Counted from the stretch's first letter, positions 35,747-44,928 are shown. The stretch: DNA of 64,000 bases from an uncultured Gemmiger sp. (GCA_944388175.1 CALXHR010000001.1:476221-540220); one strand, 5' to 3'. Program-made: numbers and translations. Notes: generated from the letters alone by a model not told the origin.

Positions 35747-37300
35747 TCAATTAATCATGTTAATGATGCCTTGAATGAGTGCAAACATTCCACCTGCTGC
35801 AATGGCTTCAAGGGACGCAGCTGTCACATTAATGTTACCAGGATAATGAATGTTGGCGTTCAAGAAATCACGGTGCGTCGCGGCGATTACACGATCATAG
35901 AATAATACCATATCTCGATTGGGAAAGACTGTCGCTTTATTTGCTTCAATATTAATAAAGTCTTCCATGGATTTCAATGTAGGGAAAGAACTGTTTCTTA
36001 AGGTCTGACAATATGCACCCCAAAGCCCAACTTGCATTAGGCGAAGCCGTAATGCCTGCTCGTACACCGTTCTTAGAACCATACCAGAGGCAATGGGGAA
36101 CGACTCATAGGCCTTATGTCTCCCACAATTAGTATTCGACAGTCCATAAAGTTCATTAATTGCGTAGAGTAGTCCTTGATGCTGCTGATTTGCAGGATCA
36201 AGCTTTCCGTTCCAGCATATTGTTTCAAAGAACGATCTGGGGGAAGGACCTCCGGGGCGAGGGCCACCGGTTGTGTTAGCCGTGTTGTTTCCTGCCGGAT
36301 TGTCATTCCCGTGATTGGCAGGTGGAGGCGTATCGCCGTGTGGATGCCCACCTCCTTCACCCGCAGGAGGTTCTTCTGTTCCGTTTTCATCTTGAGGAGG
36401 AGGCATATCGGGATCGTCTTCCGCCGCATTATATTCGGCATCAACAACTGCTTGCAAAAGGGAATGGATTCCTTCTACATCAGTTAGTACATGTCGCGTT
36501 GTAACCGTTTCTTCAACGATTGCTTTTTCAAAGACCAATTGAGTAATTCGATCAAAAAGATCAACAGGCAGAGAACTGATGGTATTAAAGGTATCATCAA
36601 AAGAGATGCCCAAAAATTCTCTCGGGCTTACCTTGGTGCCGACCGGGAATTCGAATTTTGCCTTAAAAATTCTCCAAAAAGGGTCTGTTTTAAGTACAAC
36701 GATTTCCTTGTTGAAATCGGGGTGGGCGGCACAGTACTTTTCATATACAGAGTAAAAGAACTTATAGTCTCTAATATCCTCTTTGATGTCCCCCTCGCGT
36801 ACCCCTGTGATTCTTGACAAATCATGAACACTCTGGCCTTGCCCGTTTTTATAGTTTGCAGCAAAAAACTGTTTCTTAGCCAAAGGTTTCCATTGCTTCA
36901 CGCCATCAATATGACGTTTGGTCATTAGCTCAAGTGCAGAATTTCTATCGGGAAGAATGTCAACTTCAATGTTGCTGCAGTTTGTAAGGATGGATGCAGA
37001 TGTATGCGGAATGCGATGTGCAAACCCATCTGGAATGAGTTCGCGGTTTAATAACATTTGGAGCGAACATGTACGGCGATTGCCCTCAACCACAACATAC
37101 CTATCGCCTTCTTGCAAAACAACAATACGCTCTCCAGGCAAAAGGCTGCCATAGGTATTAATATCAGTTGCTAACTGACACACATCTTCATAGGTGACTA
37201 AATACTTTCTTATGTCCGCTTGTTCACGACTTTGCAATATAACAAAGCGCGGATTTTCAGTATCCAGCAATAGATCTAATGGAGAAACCCGGATGGCCAT
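35747..37300 (-). CDS. ParB/Srx-fold protein with unknown C-terminal domain
   Basis: 517 residues. Residues ~1-110 form a ParB N-terminal-like (Srx/ParB nuclease) domain (SPLDLLLDTENPRF...YGSLLPGERIVVL...YVVVEGNRRTCSLQML), with the conserved GNRR patch. A HTH-like middle follows (NGQGQSVHDLSRITGVREGD), then a Pro/Gly/Asn-rich linker (~310-370) and a helical C-terminal domain I do not recognise. Such proteins are nucleotide-dependent switches or nucleases. The operon with a DNA methylase suggests a modification/defence module, which is inference. ATG 37300 has AAGGGGGG upstream. Confidence 0.72.
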   Translation of the reverse strand: MAIRVSPLDLLLDTENPRFVILQSREQADIRKYLVTYEDVCQLATDINTYGSLLPGERIVVLQEGDRYVVVEGNRRTCSLQMLLNRELIPDGFAHRIPHTSASILTNCSNIEVDILPDRNSALELMTKRHIDGVKQWKPLAKKQFFAANYKNGQGQSVHDLSRITGVREGDIKEDIRDYKFFYSVYEKYCAAHPDFNKEIVVLKTDPFWRIFKAKFEFPVGTKVSPREFLGISFDDTFNTISSLPVDLFDRITQLVFEKAIVEETVTTRHVLTDVEGIHSLLQAVVDAEYNAAEDDPDMPPPQDENGTEEPPAGEGGGHPHGDTPPPANHGNDNPAGNNTANTTGGPRPGGPSPRSFFETICWNGKLDPANQQHQGLLYAINELYGLSNTNCGRHKAYESFPIASGMVLRTVYEQALRLRLMQVGLWGAYCQTLRNSSFPTLKSMEDFINIEANKATVFPNRDMVLFYDRVIAATHRDFLNANIHYPGNINVTAASLEAIAAGGMFALIQGIINMIN

Positions 37301-37339
37301 AATCGTGCCCCCCTTAATCAACACATAGAAACACTTCTC

Positions 37340-37367
37340 ATAATATAAATATACCATATTTTGTCGA
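37340..37367 (-). promoter_or_regulatory. Promoter of the ParB-methylase operon
   Basis: Minus strand TCGACA (37362-37367), 16-base spacer, TATTAT (37340-37345), about 40 bases before the ParB-like start. Confidence 0.65.
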
Positions 37368-37541
37368 AAAGAAAAGGCCTATTTTACTATTGTCAAGTGC
37401 CTTCAGAAGCACGACCACCCATTTTAGCGAAGTTATAACATCAGGAGAATGGCATCCCATCATTTGTCACACCTTCTGTTTATAATCAGAGAAATCATGT
37501 GCAGATAAGAAATGCTGGACAGAATTCCCTCTTGCCTATGT

Positions 37542-37702
37542 TTATAAAATTTCAGCCTTGCGACATTCTTGCACAAAATCCGCACAGTAAAGTGCTTTCC
37601 CCGGTGAACCCTCTGTGCTAAACTGAATACACACAAAGCTGCCCCTCATTGCGGGCATTCCAAGAGCTGTACACGGCACAATGCCGTGTGCGGCTCTTTT
37701 TC
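37542..37702 (+). ncRNA. Possible small RNA or leader ending in a strong terminator
   Basis: This plus-strand stretch contains a small hairpin (TGCCC...GGGCA, 37640-37657) and then a 15-bp stem with a CAA loop (37664-37696) followed by TTTTT. No convincing promoter was found, so it could also be the end of a longer transcript. The opposite strand has a short open frame (37542-37658) of doubtful value. Confidence 0.4.
37664..37702 (+). terminator. Strong intrinsic terminator before the conjugative element genes
   Basis: Stem GAGCTGTACACGGCA with its complement (two G-U pairs), 3-base loop, T-run at 37697-37701. It insulates the following transfer-type operon from upstream transcription. Confidence 0.8.
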
Positions 37703-37762
37703 TTTGTGTCAATTTACACAGGAGGTACCCCACATGACCACGCCACCCTTTTACCTTTGTTA

Positions 37763-37924
37763 GACGTACATAGTACGCCGCCGGGACGCAAACGGCCAAG
37801 GCGGTAAGCCTATTACGTCAATATTGCGTCCTGCATACGTTGACTCGCGCCTTTGGCGTACTCTATGCGTCTCCACGGCGTATACCCAAAAACGTGGACG
37901 CATCCACTGCGTCACGATTACGTC
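37763..37924 (+). repeat. Helically phased CGT-core repeats (~11 bp period)
   Basis: Copies of a loose T/G-A/G-CGT-C/A motif or its complement recur at about 11-base steps: 37763, 37774, 37785, then 37814, 37825, 37836, 37846, 37855, 37866, 37877, and again 37908 and 37919. Clear units are TACGTC, TGCGTC, TACGTT and GGCGTA. The array ends 18 bases before the first gene of the transfer-type operon, overlapping where its promoter or leader should be. Iterated sites for a multimeric DNA-binding protein (operator, iteron or oriT accessory) are inferred. Confidence 0.6.
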
Positions 37925-37941
37925 TAAAGAAGGTGATTTCT

Positions 37942-38475
37942 ATGAAACTGCGCGCCGATCTGTACCGCCGGGAAGCCGGCGAACTGCTGCGCAATATTTC
38001 CATGTACCCTGGGCTGTCCGAAACACAGCTTTGCCACTTCTTCCCTGGCAAGGAAGACACCGTCCACACGCTGTTGGCCCGCATGGTACATACCGGGCGG
38101 GCCATTCTCTCTGCCGAGAGTCACTACTTTGCCAGCGTCGATCAACTTGAACAACACGATCCGAACACTTCCCGCGCCGTGTGGGTGTTGTTAGACCTTC
38201 TTCCGCAGGTAGAGTACCACGCCGCAGCCGAGTTCCCGGCCACGTTGCTCTGCTTTGCCGGCGGGCAGGCGAGTGAAATCGTCTGCGTCCCCATCGGACG
38301 GGAGGTACTGATCGATCAGGTACTACAACAGCGCGAAAAAAGCGACACCCAGGTCATCGCCCTGGTGGACGATGTTGCGCAGATTTCCTCGCTAACTGCC
38401 GCTTGTATCTCGGCTTTTTGCACTGTGGATGCGGACGGTCATGTCAGCTACTACCAGAAAGCAGGCAAAGCATGA
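37942..38475 (+). CDS. DUF5697-like winged-helix protein
   Basis: 177 residues. The N-terminal LRNISMYPGLSETQLCHFFP followed by TVHTLLARMVHTGRAIL reads as a winged helix. The rest resembles DUF5697, encoded at the head of transfer operons in Firmicutes conjugative elements. ATG 37942 was chosen for its AAGAAGGTGAT site; an earlier in-frame ATG at 37840 lies inside the repeat array. Stop overlaps the next ATG (ATGA). It is a candidate binder of the phased repeats just upstream, untested. Confidence 0.72.
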   Translation: MKLRADLYRREAGELLRNISMYPGLSETQLCHFFPGKEDTVHTLLARMVHTGRAILSAESHYFASVDQLEQHDPNTSRAVWVLLDLLPQVEYHAAAEFPATLLCFAGGQASEIVCVPIGREVLIDQVLQQREKSDTQVIALVDDVAQISSLTAACISAFCTVDADGHVSYYQKAGKA

Positions 38476-39191
38476 ACCGTGAAAAGCTATACGACCGTAT
38501 CATGCTCGAACACCGCAACCTGATCCAGATCCATAAAAAGCTGTACGAAGCTCAGCACCTTCCGGTGGGCTCGGTGCTCGACGAGGTCGCTGCCCTTTTG
38601 ACTGATGCGGCCCTTTTGGCCGAGAAGACCACCTGCCGCCTGCGCAATCTGTTGTTCGATACCGCTCCCATACCGCGGCCCGACTATCTTTCCCGCGCTG
38701 CCGCCGCACAGGGCGTTTCCGTTTCTTATCAGGACGGCATTCTTTGCGTGCGGCTTCCGCGTTTGCTGCCAAAAAAACGGCAGAAAAGCAGTACCGCCTA
38801 TTTGCTTTCGCCGTTGCAGGCGGCGCTGGACAGTTTTTGCAAAGCACACCCTTTTCCCCTGTTCGGTCGCTGCGTGGTCTGTGTGGAACATGTATACGAC
38901 GCCGCGCTGCTCCGCTTCCAGATGCGGGACTACGATAACCTGCAACTCAAGCCTGTGCTGGACATAGTCACCCTCTATGCCATGCAGGACGACAGCGGGT
39001 CACTCTGCGACCTCTACCAAACTTCCTGCCTGGAATATGAACCATGTACCCGCGTGACCGTTCTGCCACCGGAGGCCTTTTTGCGCTGGCTTAAAGACCA
39101 TGGGAAGGTCTCCAACACCCTGTCCGAAAACCACTCGATTTTGCCTCAAACTTCGCCGACAGCCGCCCAAGTGCCGCCGGCGCTCCTGTGA
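38472..39191 (+). CDS. DUF6100-like protein of conjugative elements
   Basis: 239 residues, helical N-terminus (EHRNLIQIHKKLYEAQHLPV) then an alpha/beta region with PRLLPKKRQKSSTAYLLSPL. Resembles DUF6100, always found beside DUF5697 in such elements; no biochemical role known. Its ATG overlaps the previous stop, so translation is coupled. Confidence 0.72.
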   Translation: MNREKLYDRIMLEHRNLIQIHKKLYEAQHLPVGSVLDEVAALLTDAALLAEKTTCRLRNLLFDTAPIPRPDYLSRAAAAQGVSVSYQDGILCVRLPRLLPKKRQKSSTAYLLSPLQAALDSFCKAHPFPLFGRCVVCVEHVYDAALLRFQMRDYDNLQLKPVLDIVTLYAMQDDSGSLCDLYQTSCLEYEPCTRVTVLPPEAFLRWLKDHGKVSNTLSENHSILPQTSPTAAQVPPALL

Positions 39192-39277
39192 TGCAGCATC
39201 TGACACCTGCACGGCGAGCATTTTGCACCGAAGCCAGAAGCCGCCCCGGTACAATTCACCTTTTGGAACGAGGAAAC

Positions 39278-40384
39278 ATGGAAAAACAAATGCAACTTCC
39301 TACGCCCGGCACCAGAGCCTACGACCTCCTTGCCTTGACCGCCCTTTCCGGCGAGTACCCGGCAAGTTCGGTCAGCCGCCTGGTCGGCAGTACAGCCTAT
39401 GCCGAAAAGGTTGTGACCCGGCTCAAAGCAGATGGATTTCTCCGCACTGTGTACCGTGACAGGCTTCGGGGCTATCGGCTGACGGCCGCGGCCAAACACA
39501 GGCTGCTGGCCTCAGACTCCCGCCGTTTTGCCTTCTATCTGACCGGCAGCACCGACACCAACCGCGTTAAATCCGAGGCGATTCGCCGGCTACGGCTGCA
39601 TCGGGTCGCACAGGTGTACACTGTGGTCCACAAGGCCGGAATCGCGCTGTTCCGCGACGAAAAGCCCTGCCCTTTTTCCTCCGCTTCTCTTCACCATTAC
39701 GCCCCAACCGCCTTCTACAGTTCCCGGGAAGTCAAGGAGATCGGCGTTGAGACCGTCAAAATTCGCGGTTCCCGCATGGTCGGGGTGCTGTCCGCCCCCG
39801 GCGGGCCCTGCCTCTGCTACAACTGTGCCGGGAATATGCCCACCTTTGATCATCAATCCGAACTGCGGGCCAAAGTGTTCTTCCAGAACCTGGCGCGCCG
39901 TAACGGTACTGCCCAGAGCAACGTCACCGGCCTGCTGTTTGCCGACCGCATTGAGACCTTGGGCCAGGTACTGGCCCAGGCCCACACCCGCGACCGGGAA
40001 TACTTTTTGTTCGGGGACGGTTGTGAGCCATTCTACTTTCTCACCAGCGACCACCGCGGCGACGCGCTGCTGCGGTTATTGTGTGCTCCCTCTTTGATGC
40101 AAGCGTTTGGGAGGGTGCTGCATCAGGGCTTTGCGCCGTCGATCCCTGGCAGTCAAATCGAGCAAGACGCCATGACTGCCGCCGGGCAGCCGGTTCTGTT
40201 CGCTTGCCTGCCCGATTTGCCCCGCCTGTTCCGCTTTTGCTCGGCGCTGGAACTGTACGACCGGCAGGGTGTGCTGGTCTGCTTCGATTTCCAGGCAGCC
40301 GCTCTGAAACAGAGCTGCGGCGGCCACATCACCCTGCAACTCATCGACTTCGATAAATTTGAGAGGGGGTTCTTATCCATTTGA
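39278..40384 (+). CDS. Hypothetical winged-helix protein of the transfer operon
   Basis: 368 residues. The N-terminal TPGTRAYDLLALTALSGEYP then SRLVGSTAYAEKVVTRLKAD looks like a MarR/wHTH fold with RLRGYRLTAAAKHRL as the wing. The C-terminal ~250 residues are unassigned and end with an alpha/beta pattern (FLFGDGCEPFYFLTSDH). Start chosen at 39278 for GAGG; the reading frame extends upstream to 39188. The stop overlaps the TTG start of the VirD4-like gene. Confidence 0.65.
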   Translation: MEKQMQLPTPGTRAYDLLALTALSGEYPASSVSRLVGSTAYAEKVVTRLKADGFLRTVYRDRLRGYRLTAAAKHRLLASDSRRFAFYLTGSTDTNRVKSEAIRRLRLHRVAQVYTVVHKAGIALFRDEKPCPFSSASLHHYAPTAFYSSREVKEIGVETVKIRGSRMVGVLSAPGGPCLCYNCAGNMPTFDHQSELRAKVFFQNLARRNGTAQSNVTGLLFADRIETLGQVLAQAHTRDREYFLFGDGCEPFYFLTSDHRGDALLRLLCAPSLMQAFGRVLHQGFAPSIPGSQIEQDAMTAAGQPVLFACLPDLPRLFRFCSALELYDRQGVLVCFDFQAAALKQSCGGHITLQLIDFDKFERGFLSI

Positions 40385-42321
40385 AGTTGCCGTCCAAAAA
40401 AATCCTGTTGTCCGCCACAGGCAGCGCCCTGCTGCTCGGCTATGCTGGCGGTTTTCTCTCCCAGATTTTGAACGGCTATGCTGCCTGGCGAGAGAGCGGC
40501 GGCATCCCGGGCAGTGGGACTTCCCCGCCGTTGCCATCTCTATCCCCAGCCGCCTGCCTGCGAGGTCTACTGACTTTCCCGTATGGCCTGTACGGTCTTT
40601 TGCTGTGCGGCGGCACGGTGGTTTTGTTGATTCTTTATCGCAGGCTCTCTGCTGACAGCGGTGAGTACGACATCGACCGCAACTTTACTTACGCGTCCAG
40701 CGGCACTTATGGCACATCCGGCTGGATGACCCGGCAGGAACTCAGCGGCGTCCTGGAACTTGTCCATGACCTGCGCGGCCATACTGGCACCGTTTTGGGA
40801 ATGTTGGGCAGCGAAATCGTCTGCGTGCCAGAGAAGAGCCGACTCAACCGCAACATCGCCGTGTACGGTGTCAGTGGCAGCATGAAGACCCGCTCCTATT
40901 GCCTGAACCGTATCCTTCAGGGCGTAGCCGCCGGGGAATCGCTGGTCATCAACGACCCGAAATCCGAGCTCTACGAGACTACCAGCGAATATCTCGCAAC
41001 CAAGGGCTACATCGTCCGCGTGTTCAATCTGGTCAGCCCGGATTGTTCCGACGCCTGGAACTGTCTGGAGGAAGTGGACGGTCAGGAATTGAACGCGCAG
41101 CTCTTTGTGGAGGTGGTCATCAAGAACACCCAGGGCAACAGCAAAGGCGACCGTTTTTGGGACAGCGCCGAAATGAATCTGCTCAAGGCGCTGGTGCTGT
41201 ATATAGACCTCAACTATCCGCCAGAGCAGCGTAACATCGGGCAAGTCTATCGCCTGCTGACCGAATGTTCTGACACCGAGCTGAGACAGATATTTGAAAT
41301 GCTTCCGATCCAGCACCCGGCCAAGGGGCCTTTCAACCTGTTTCAGCAGGCATCGGACACAGTGCGCAGCGGCGTCATCATTGGGCTCGGCACCCGGCTG
41401 CAGGTGTTCCAGTCGCAGCTGATCCGTCAAATCACCAGCGCCAAGGAGATCGACCTGGAGCTGCCCGGCCAAAAGCCCTGCGCCTATTTTCTTGTGACCA
41501 GCGACCAGGACAGTACTTTTGACTTTCTGGCCTCGCTGTTTCTCTCATTTGTGTTCATCAAGCTGGTGCGCTATGCCGACCGCAACTGCAAGGGCGGACA
41601 ACTGCCCGTTCCCGTCCACATTCTGGCCGAGGAGATCACCGCCTGCGGCACCATCTCGGAACTTTCCCGGCGGATCAGTGTGATCCGTTCCCGCGGCATT
41701 TCCATTTCCTGCGTGTTCCAGAATCTGGCCGGTCTGCAGAACCGCTACCCGCAGAACCAGTGGCAGGAGATCTTGGGCAACTGCGACATCCAGCTGTTCC
41801 TGGGCTGCACCGACCCGCTGACCGCCGAGTATGTCTCAGCACGCACCGGTGTCGCCAGTGTGGCGGTGTCCAGCAGTTCCAAGGTGCTCAATACCTTCCG
41901 GCTGTCAAACTACACGCCGGAATATCGGGAGACCAGCGGCGTTGGCCGCCGCCCGGTGCTGACGCCGGACGAGGTGCTGCGCCTGCCCATTGAGGAAGCC
42001 CTGGTCATTGTGCGTGGCAAAAAGGTTCTGCGTGTCCGCAAAATGGACTATTCACAACATCCTGCCTACCGCAAATTGAGAAACTGTAAGGCATCCGCCC
42101 ATGTGCCGGCGTGGCGGGCTGCTTTGGAAACTGGCGGCGAGGAACAGGACATGACGGTAGAGCCGCTGCCCCAGGCTGCTGCCAAGCCGCCCACCGGGAA
42201 AAAGAAGGCCACCAAAACCAAACAGCCTGCGAAAGCATTGAGCCCCAAACCCTCTGACCCCAAACCGTCAACCGATGGCGTTGTCGCCATCGACAAGGAA
42301 TCCATTCTTTTCAAACCATAA
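40381..42321 (+). CDS. VirD4/TraG-type conjugal coupling protein
   Basis: 646 residues. Two N-terminal membrane helices (LLLGYAGGFLSQIL; GLLLCGGTVVLLILY), Walker A GVSGSMKTRSY, then VINDPKSELYETTSEYL, Walker B-like VHILAEEITACG and the FQNLAGLQNRYP segment, all typical of T4CP ATPases that pass the relaxosome to the secretion channel. The C-terminus is a Lys/Pro-rich tail. TTG start at 40381 overlaps the previous stop, with AGAGGGGG upstream. No VirB4 or relaxase accompanies it in this window. Confidence 0.88.
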   Translation: MKLPSKKILLSATGSALLLGYAGGFLSQILNGYAAWRESGGIPGSGTSPPLPSLSPAACLRGLLTFPYGLYGLLLCGGTVVLLILYRRLSADSGEYDIDRNFTYASSGTYGTSGWMTRQELSGVLELVHDLRGHTGTVLGMLGSEIVCVPEKSRLNRNIAVYGVSGSMKTRSYCLNRILQGVAAGESLVINDPKSELYETTSEYLATKGYIVRVFNLVSPDCSDAWNCLEEVDGQELNAQLFVEVVIKNTQGNSKGDRFWDSAEMNLLKALVLYIDLNYPPEQRNIGQVYRLLTECSDTELRQIFEMLPIQHPAKGPFNLFQQASDTVRSGVIIGLGTRLQVFQSQLIRQITSAKEIDLELPGQKPCAYFLVTSDQDSTFDFLASLFLSFVFIKLVRYADRNCKGGQLPVPVHILAEEITACGTISELSRRISVIRSRGISISCVFQNLAGLQNRYPQNQWQEILGNCDIQLFLGCTDPLTAEYVSARTGVASVAVSSSSKVLNTFRLSNYTPEYRETSGVGRRPVLTPDEVLRLPIEEALVIVRGKKVLRVRKMDYSQHPAYRKLRNCKASAHVPAWRAALETGGEEQDMTVEPLPQAAAKPPTGKKKATKTKQPAKALSPKPSDPKPSTDGVVAIDKESILFKP

Positions 42322-42339
42322 CACAATGGAGGTATTTCT

Positions 42340-43464
42340 ATGGAACTTTACAACGACCCGACCACCCTGCCCATCGCTGAACAAACCACCGAGGAAGAAG
42401 TGTTGATTCCCGCGTCTGCGGAGGGGGAACCCGATACCGAAATGCCCACGCCGCTTCCCGCCTCTCTACTGGACGATAGCCAAGATGATCCCTCGTCTAC
42501 ACCCCCGGCGGTCGCTGAAGAACCGGCTCCGTCCCGCTCCCGCCGCAGAACGAGCACTGCCAGCTCGATTTTGACCATCGCCAGCCGCGGCAGCGTGGAG
42601 AGTGAGGACGCCAGAGAAGCCGCCGCCTGGCATGAGATCCACAACGCCTACCGCACCCGTAAGATTTTGAGCGGTCATTTGGGTGGCATCGAGCAGACGG
42701 AAGGCGGCAAAACCATTGCTACTGTCGAATACAACGGTTTTCGCATTGCCATCCCGCTGAAAGAAATGATGATCCAGCTCGGGAATTCCACTGCTCAGGG
42801 CACCTCCGCAAGGACGCTGCGCCAGAACAAACTCCTGGGTAATATGCTCGGCGCCGAGATCGACTTTGTGGTGCGCGGCATCGACTCGGGCAGCCGCAGC
42901 GTTGTTGCCAGCCGCCGCGATGCCATGCTGCGCAAGCGCCAACTGTTTTATCTCACCCCCGGGCCCGGCGGCCGCCCCCGTATCGAGCCAAACAGCATTG
43001 TGCAGGCGCGGGTGATCGCAGTGGCTGAAAAGACAGTGCGCGTCGAAGTGTTCGGCGTCGAGACTTCCATCCTGGCCCGCGACCTTTCCTGGGACTGGAT
43101 CGGCGACGCTCATGACCGTTTTGCGGTCGGCGATGAGGTTCTTGTACGCGTACAAGAGGTGCGCGGCGATACCCCCGAAACGCTGTCTGTCCGTGCGGAT
43201 ATTAAGAGCACCACTCCCAACACCTGCGCTGAAAATCTGAAGAAATGCCGTGTACAGAGCCGTTATGCCGGCCGTGTCACCGATGTACACCGCGGTATCG
43301 TCTATGTACGGCTTGCCAACGGGGTCAACGCGGTTGCTCACTCCTGCTATGACCACCGTATGCCTGGCAAGAAGGATGATGTCAGCTTTGTGGTCACCAA
43401 GCTGGATACCGAGCACAGTATCGCCGTGGGCATCATCACCAGGATCATCCGGCAGAATCTGTAA
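42340..43464 (+). CDS. S1-domain RNA-binding-like protein
   Basis: 374 residues. An acidic, Pro-rich N-terminus (~1-70) precedes a domain with S1/OB-like strands (GGHLGGIEQT-type, IVQARVIAVAEKTVRVEVFG; SRYAGRVTDVHRGIVYVRLA). Proteins of this type are regular companions of VirD4-like genes in clostridial elements. Likely binds nucleic acid; role in transfer unknown. GGAGG before ATG. Confidence 0.72.
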   Translation: MELYNDPTTLPIAEQTTEEEVLIPASAEGEPDTEMPTPLPASLLDDSQDDPSSTPPAVAEEPAPSRSRRRTSTASSILTIASRGSVESEDAREAAAWHEIHNAYRTRKILSGHLGGIEQTEGGKTIATVEYNGFRIAIPLKEMMIQLGNSTAQGTSARTLRQNKLLGNMLGAEIDFVVRGIDSGSRSVVASRRDAMLRKRQLFYLTPGPGGRPRIEPNSIVQARVIAVAEKTVRVEVFGVETSILARDLSWDWIGDAHDRFAVGDEVLVRVQEVRGDTPETLSVRADIKSTTPNTCAENLKKCRVQSRYAGRVTDVHRGIVYVRLANGVNAVAHSCYDHRMPGKKDDVSFVVTKLDTEHSIAVGIITRIIRQNL

Positions 43465-43503
43465 AACTTTCTCATACATCCCGTTGTTTAGGAGGGCGGT
43501 TCC

Positions 43504-44379
43504 ATGTCTGTGTTTCGAGTCGAACGCAATCGCAATTATACCGTCATGAGCAATTACCATTTGCGCGACAGGCGCTTGTCGCTGAAGGCAAAGGGACTTC
43601 TCTCCCAGATGTTGTCACTGCCGGAGGACTGGGATTATACCCTGGGCGGCCTGGCCCAGATCAACCGCGAGAAGGTCGACGCGATCCGCGCCGCCGTGCG
43701 TGAACTGGAAGCGGCCGGATATATCGTCCGCTCCCGCGAGCGGGATGCGAAAGGTCGGCTGCGCGGCGCAGACTATGTGATCTACGAGCACCCCCAAGTG
43801 CAAACGCCTGTGTCGGATTCACCTACGTTGGAAAATCCAATGTTGGAGGATCCTGCGTTGGATTTCCCTGCGTCGGGAAATCCAACGCAATTAAATAAAG
43901 ATAAACAAAGCAAAGAATTACAAAATACCGATTCTCTTCCTTTCTGTGTTTTGCAGGGCAAAGACAGCCATACCAGCCCGCGCGCCACGCCAGCCTCAGA
44001 ACCGGCTTCATTCTGCCCCAAGGCTGTGCACGATCAGATCGAACTGGACACCCTATGCCGCCAAAACCCGGAAGATGCCCCCCTGTATCAGGAAATCGCA
44101 GGCCTGCTGACCGATACCCTTGCCAGCCGCCGCGAGACCATCCGTGTATCTGGTATGGATCTGCCAAAAGACACCGTGCGCAAGCGGCTGTATCAACTCT
44201 CCAGCGAACATGTACGTTTTGTGGTCGAAAGCCTCAAGCAAAACCGAACCCAAGTACGCAACCCCAAACAGTACATACTGGCCGCTCTGTTCAATGCACC
44301 GGTGAGTATGTACACAAAAACGGCGCTGGATGTCGGGCGCGGGCTCGCCGTCGGCTTCCAGCCGCCCGAAAAGTGTTAA
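43504..44379 (+). CDS. Replication-type DUF6017 protein with N-terminal winged helix
   Basis: 291 residues. N-terminal MSVFRVERNRNYTVMSNYHL and LSLKAKGLLSQMLSLPEDWD are the winged helix shared with replication initiators of conjugative elements. The middle contains degenerate repeats (PTLENPMLEDPALDFPASGN). The C-terminal SSEHVRFVVESLKQNRTQVR NPKQYILAALFNAP (split) matches DUF6017. Probably handles element replication or its control. AGGAGG precedes ATG 43504. Confidence 0.78.
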   Translation: MSVFRVERNRNYTVMSNYHLRDRRLSLKAKGLLSQMLSLPEDWDYTLGGLAQINREKVDAIRAAVRELEAAGYIVRSRERDAKGRLRGADYVIYEHPQVQTPVSDSPTLENPMLEDPALDFPASGNPTQLNKDKQSKELQNTDSLPFCVLQGKDSHTSPRATPASEPASFCPKAVHDQIELDTLCRQNPEDAPLYQEIAGLLTDTLASRRETIRVSGMDLPKDTVRKRLYQLSSEHVRFVVESLKQNRTQVRNPKQYILAALFNAPVSMYTKTALDVGRGLAVGFQPPEKC

Positions 44380-44508
44380 TTTTCTGTAAATTCACGCAAA
44401 ATCGGCCGAAAAAGCCCGATTTTCCTCATGAACAAACTGTGAACGTGACAGTAATAAGGGTAAACAGTTTTTTCTGCTGAAATTTGTTTCCCTGTTCACA
44501 CCCAGGAG

Positions 44509-44928
44509 GTGATCACCACGAAACACACTCGCATCCATTGCCCTTACTGTGGTTCTTTGGCCGTACTTCGCCCCGCTCGGGTCGTATACGGCGACCGTCC
44601 AGAATCAAAAGACACCTGGCTTTATATGTGCCGGCGGTGGCCTGCCTGTGACGCTTATGTCAAGGCACATCCCGGCGACAGCCACCGCCCGATGGGGCGG
44701 CTTGCCAATGAAACCGTTCGCCGCAAACGCGTACAAGCCCACCAGGCCTTGACCGACTTGCAGAATCGCTGGGGGCTTGACAAGGAAGGCATTTATTACT
44801 GGCTGCAAAACGAGCTGGGACTCCCGGCCAGTGAAGTACATATTGCCATGTTTGGCGAATACCGCTGCGACCAGGTCATCCGTCTCTGCCTCCAAGCCGC
44901 CGCCCCACACACGCCGCGATCCGCATAG
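44509..44928 (+). CDS. Zinc-finger-containing small protein (DUF3268-like)
   Basis: About 135-139 residues. CPYCGSLAVLRPARVVYGDR, then MCRRWPACDAYVKAHPG supplies four cysteines of a zinc ribbon, like phage/ICE DUF3268 proteins. The only standard in-frame start (GTG 44509) lies inside the AGGAGGTGATC ribosome binding site; the codon at normal spacing (44518) is ACG where relatives would have ATG. Start therefore uncertain. Confidence 0.7.
   Translation: MITTKHTRIHCPYCGSLAVLRPARVVYGDRPESKDTWLYMCRRWPACDAYVKAHPGDSHRPMGRLANETVRRKRVQAHQALTDLQNRWGLDKEGIYYWLQNELGLPASEVHIAMFGEYRCDQVIRLCLQAAAPHTPRSA

Noticed and set aside
37542-37658. Short minus-strand frame ending in ADFVQECRKAEIL
   Set aside because: Could be a small protein, but it overlaps the hairpin region on the opposite strand and has no clear ribosome binding site; left as uncertain.
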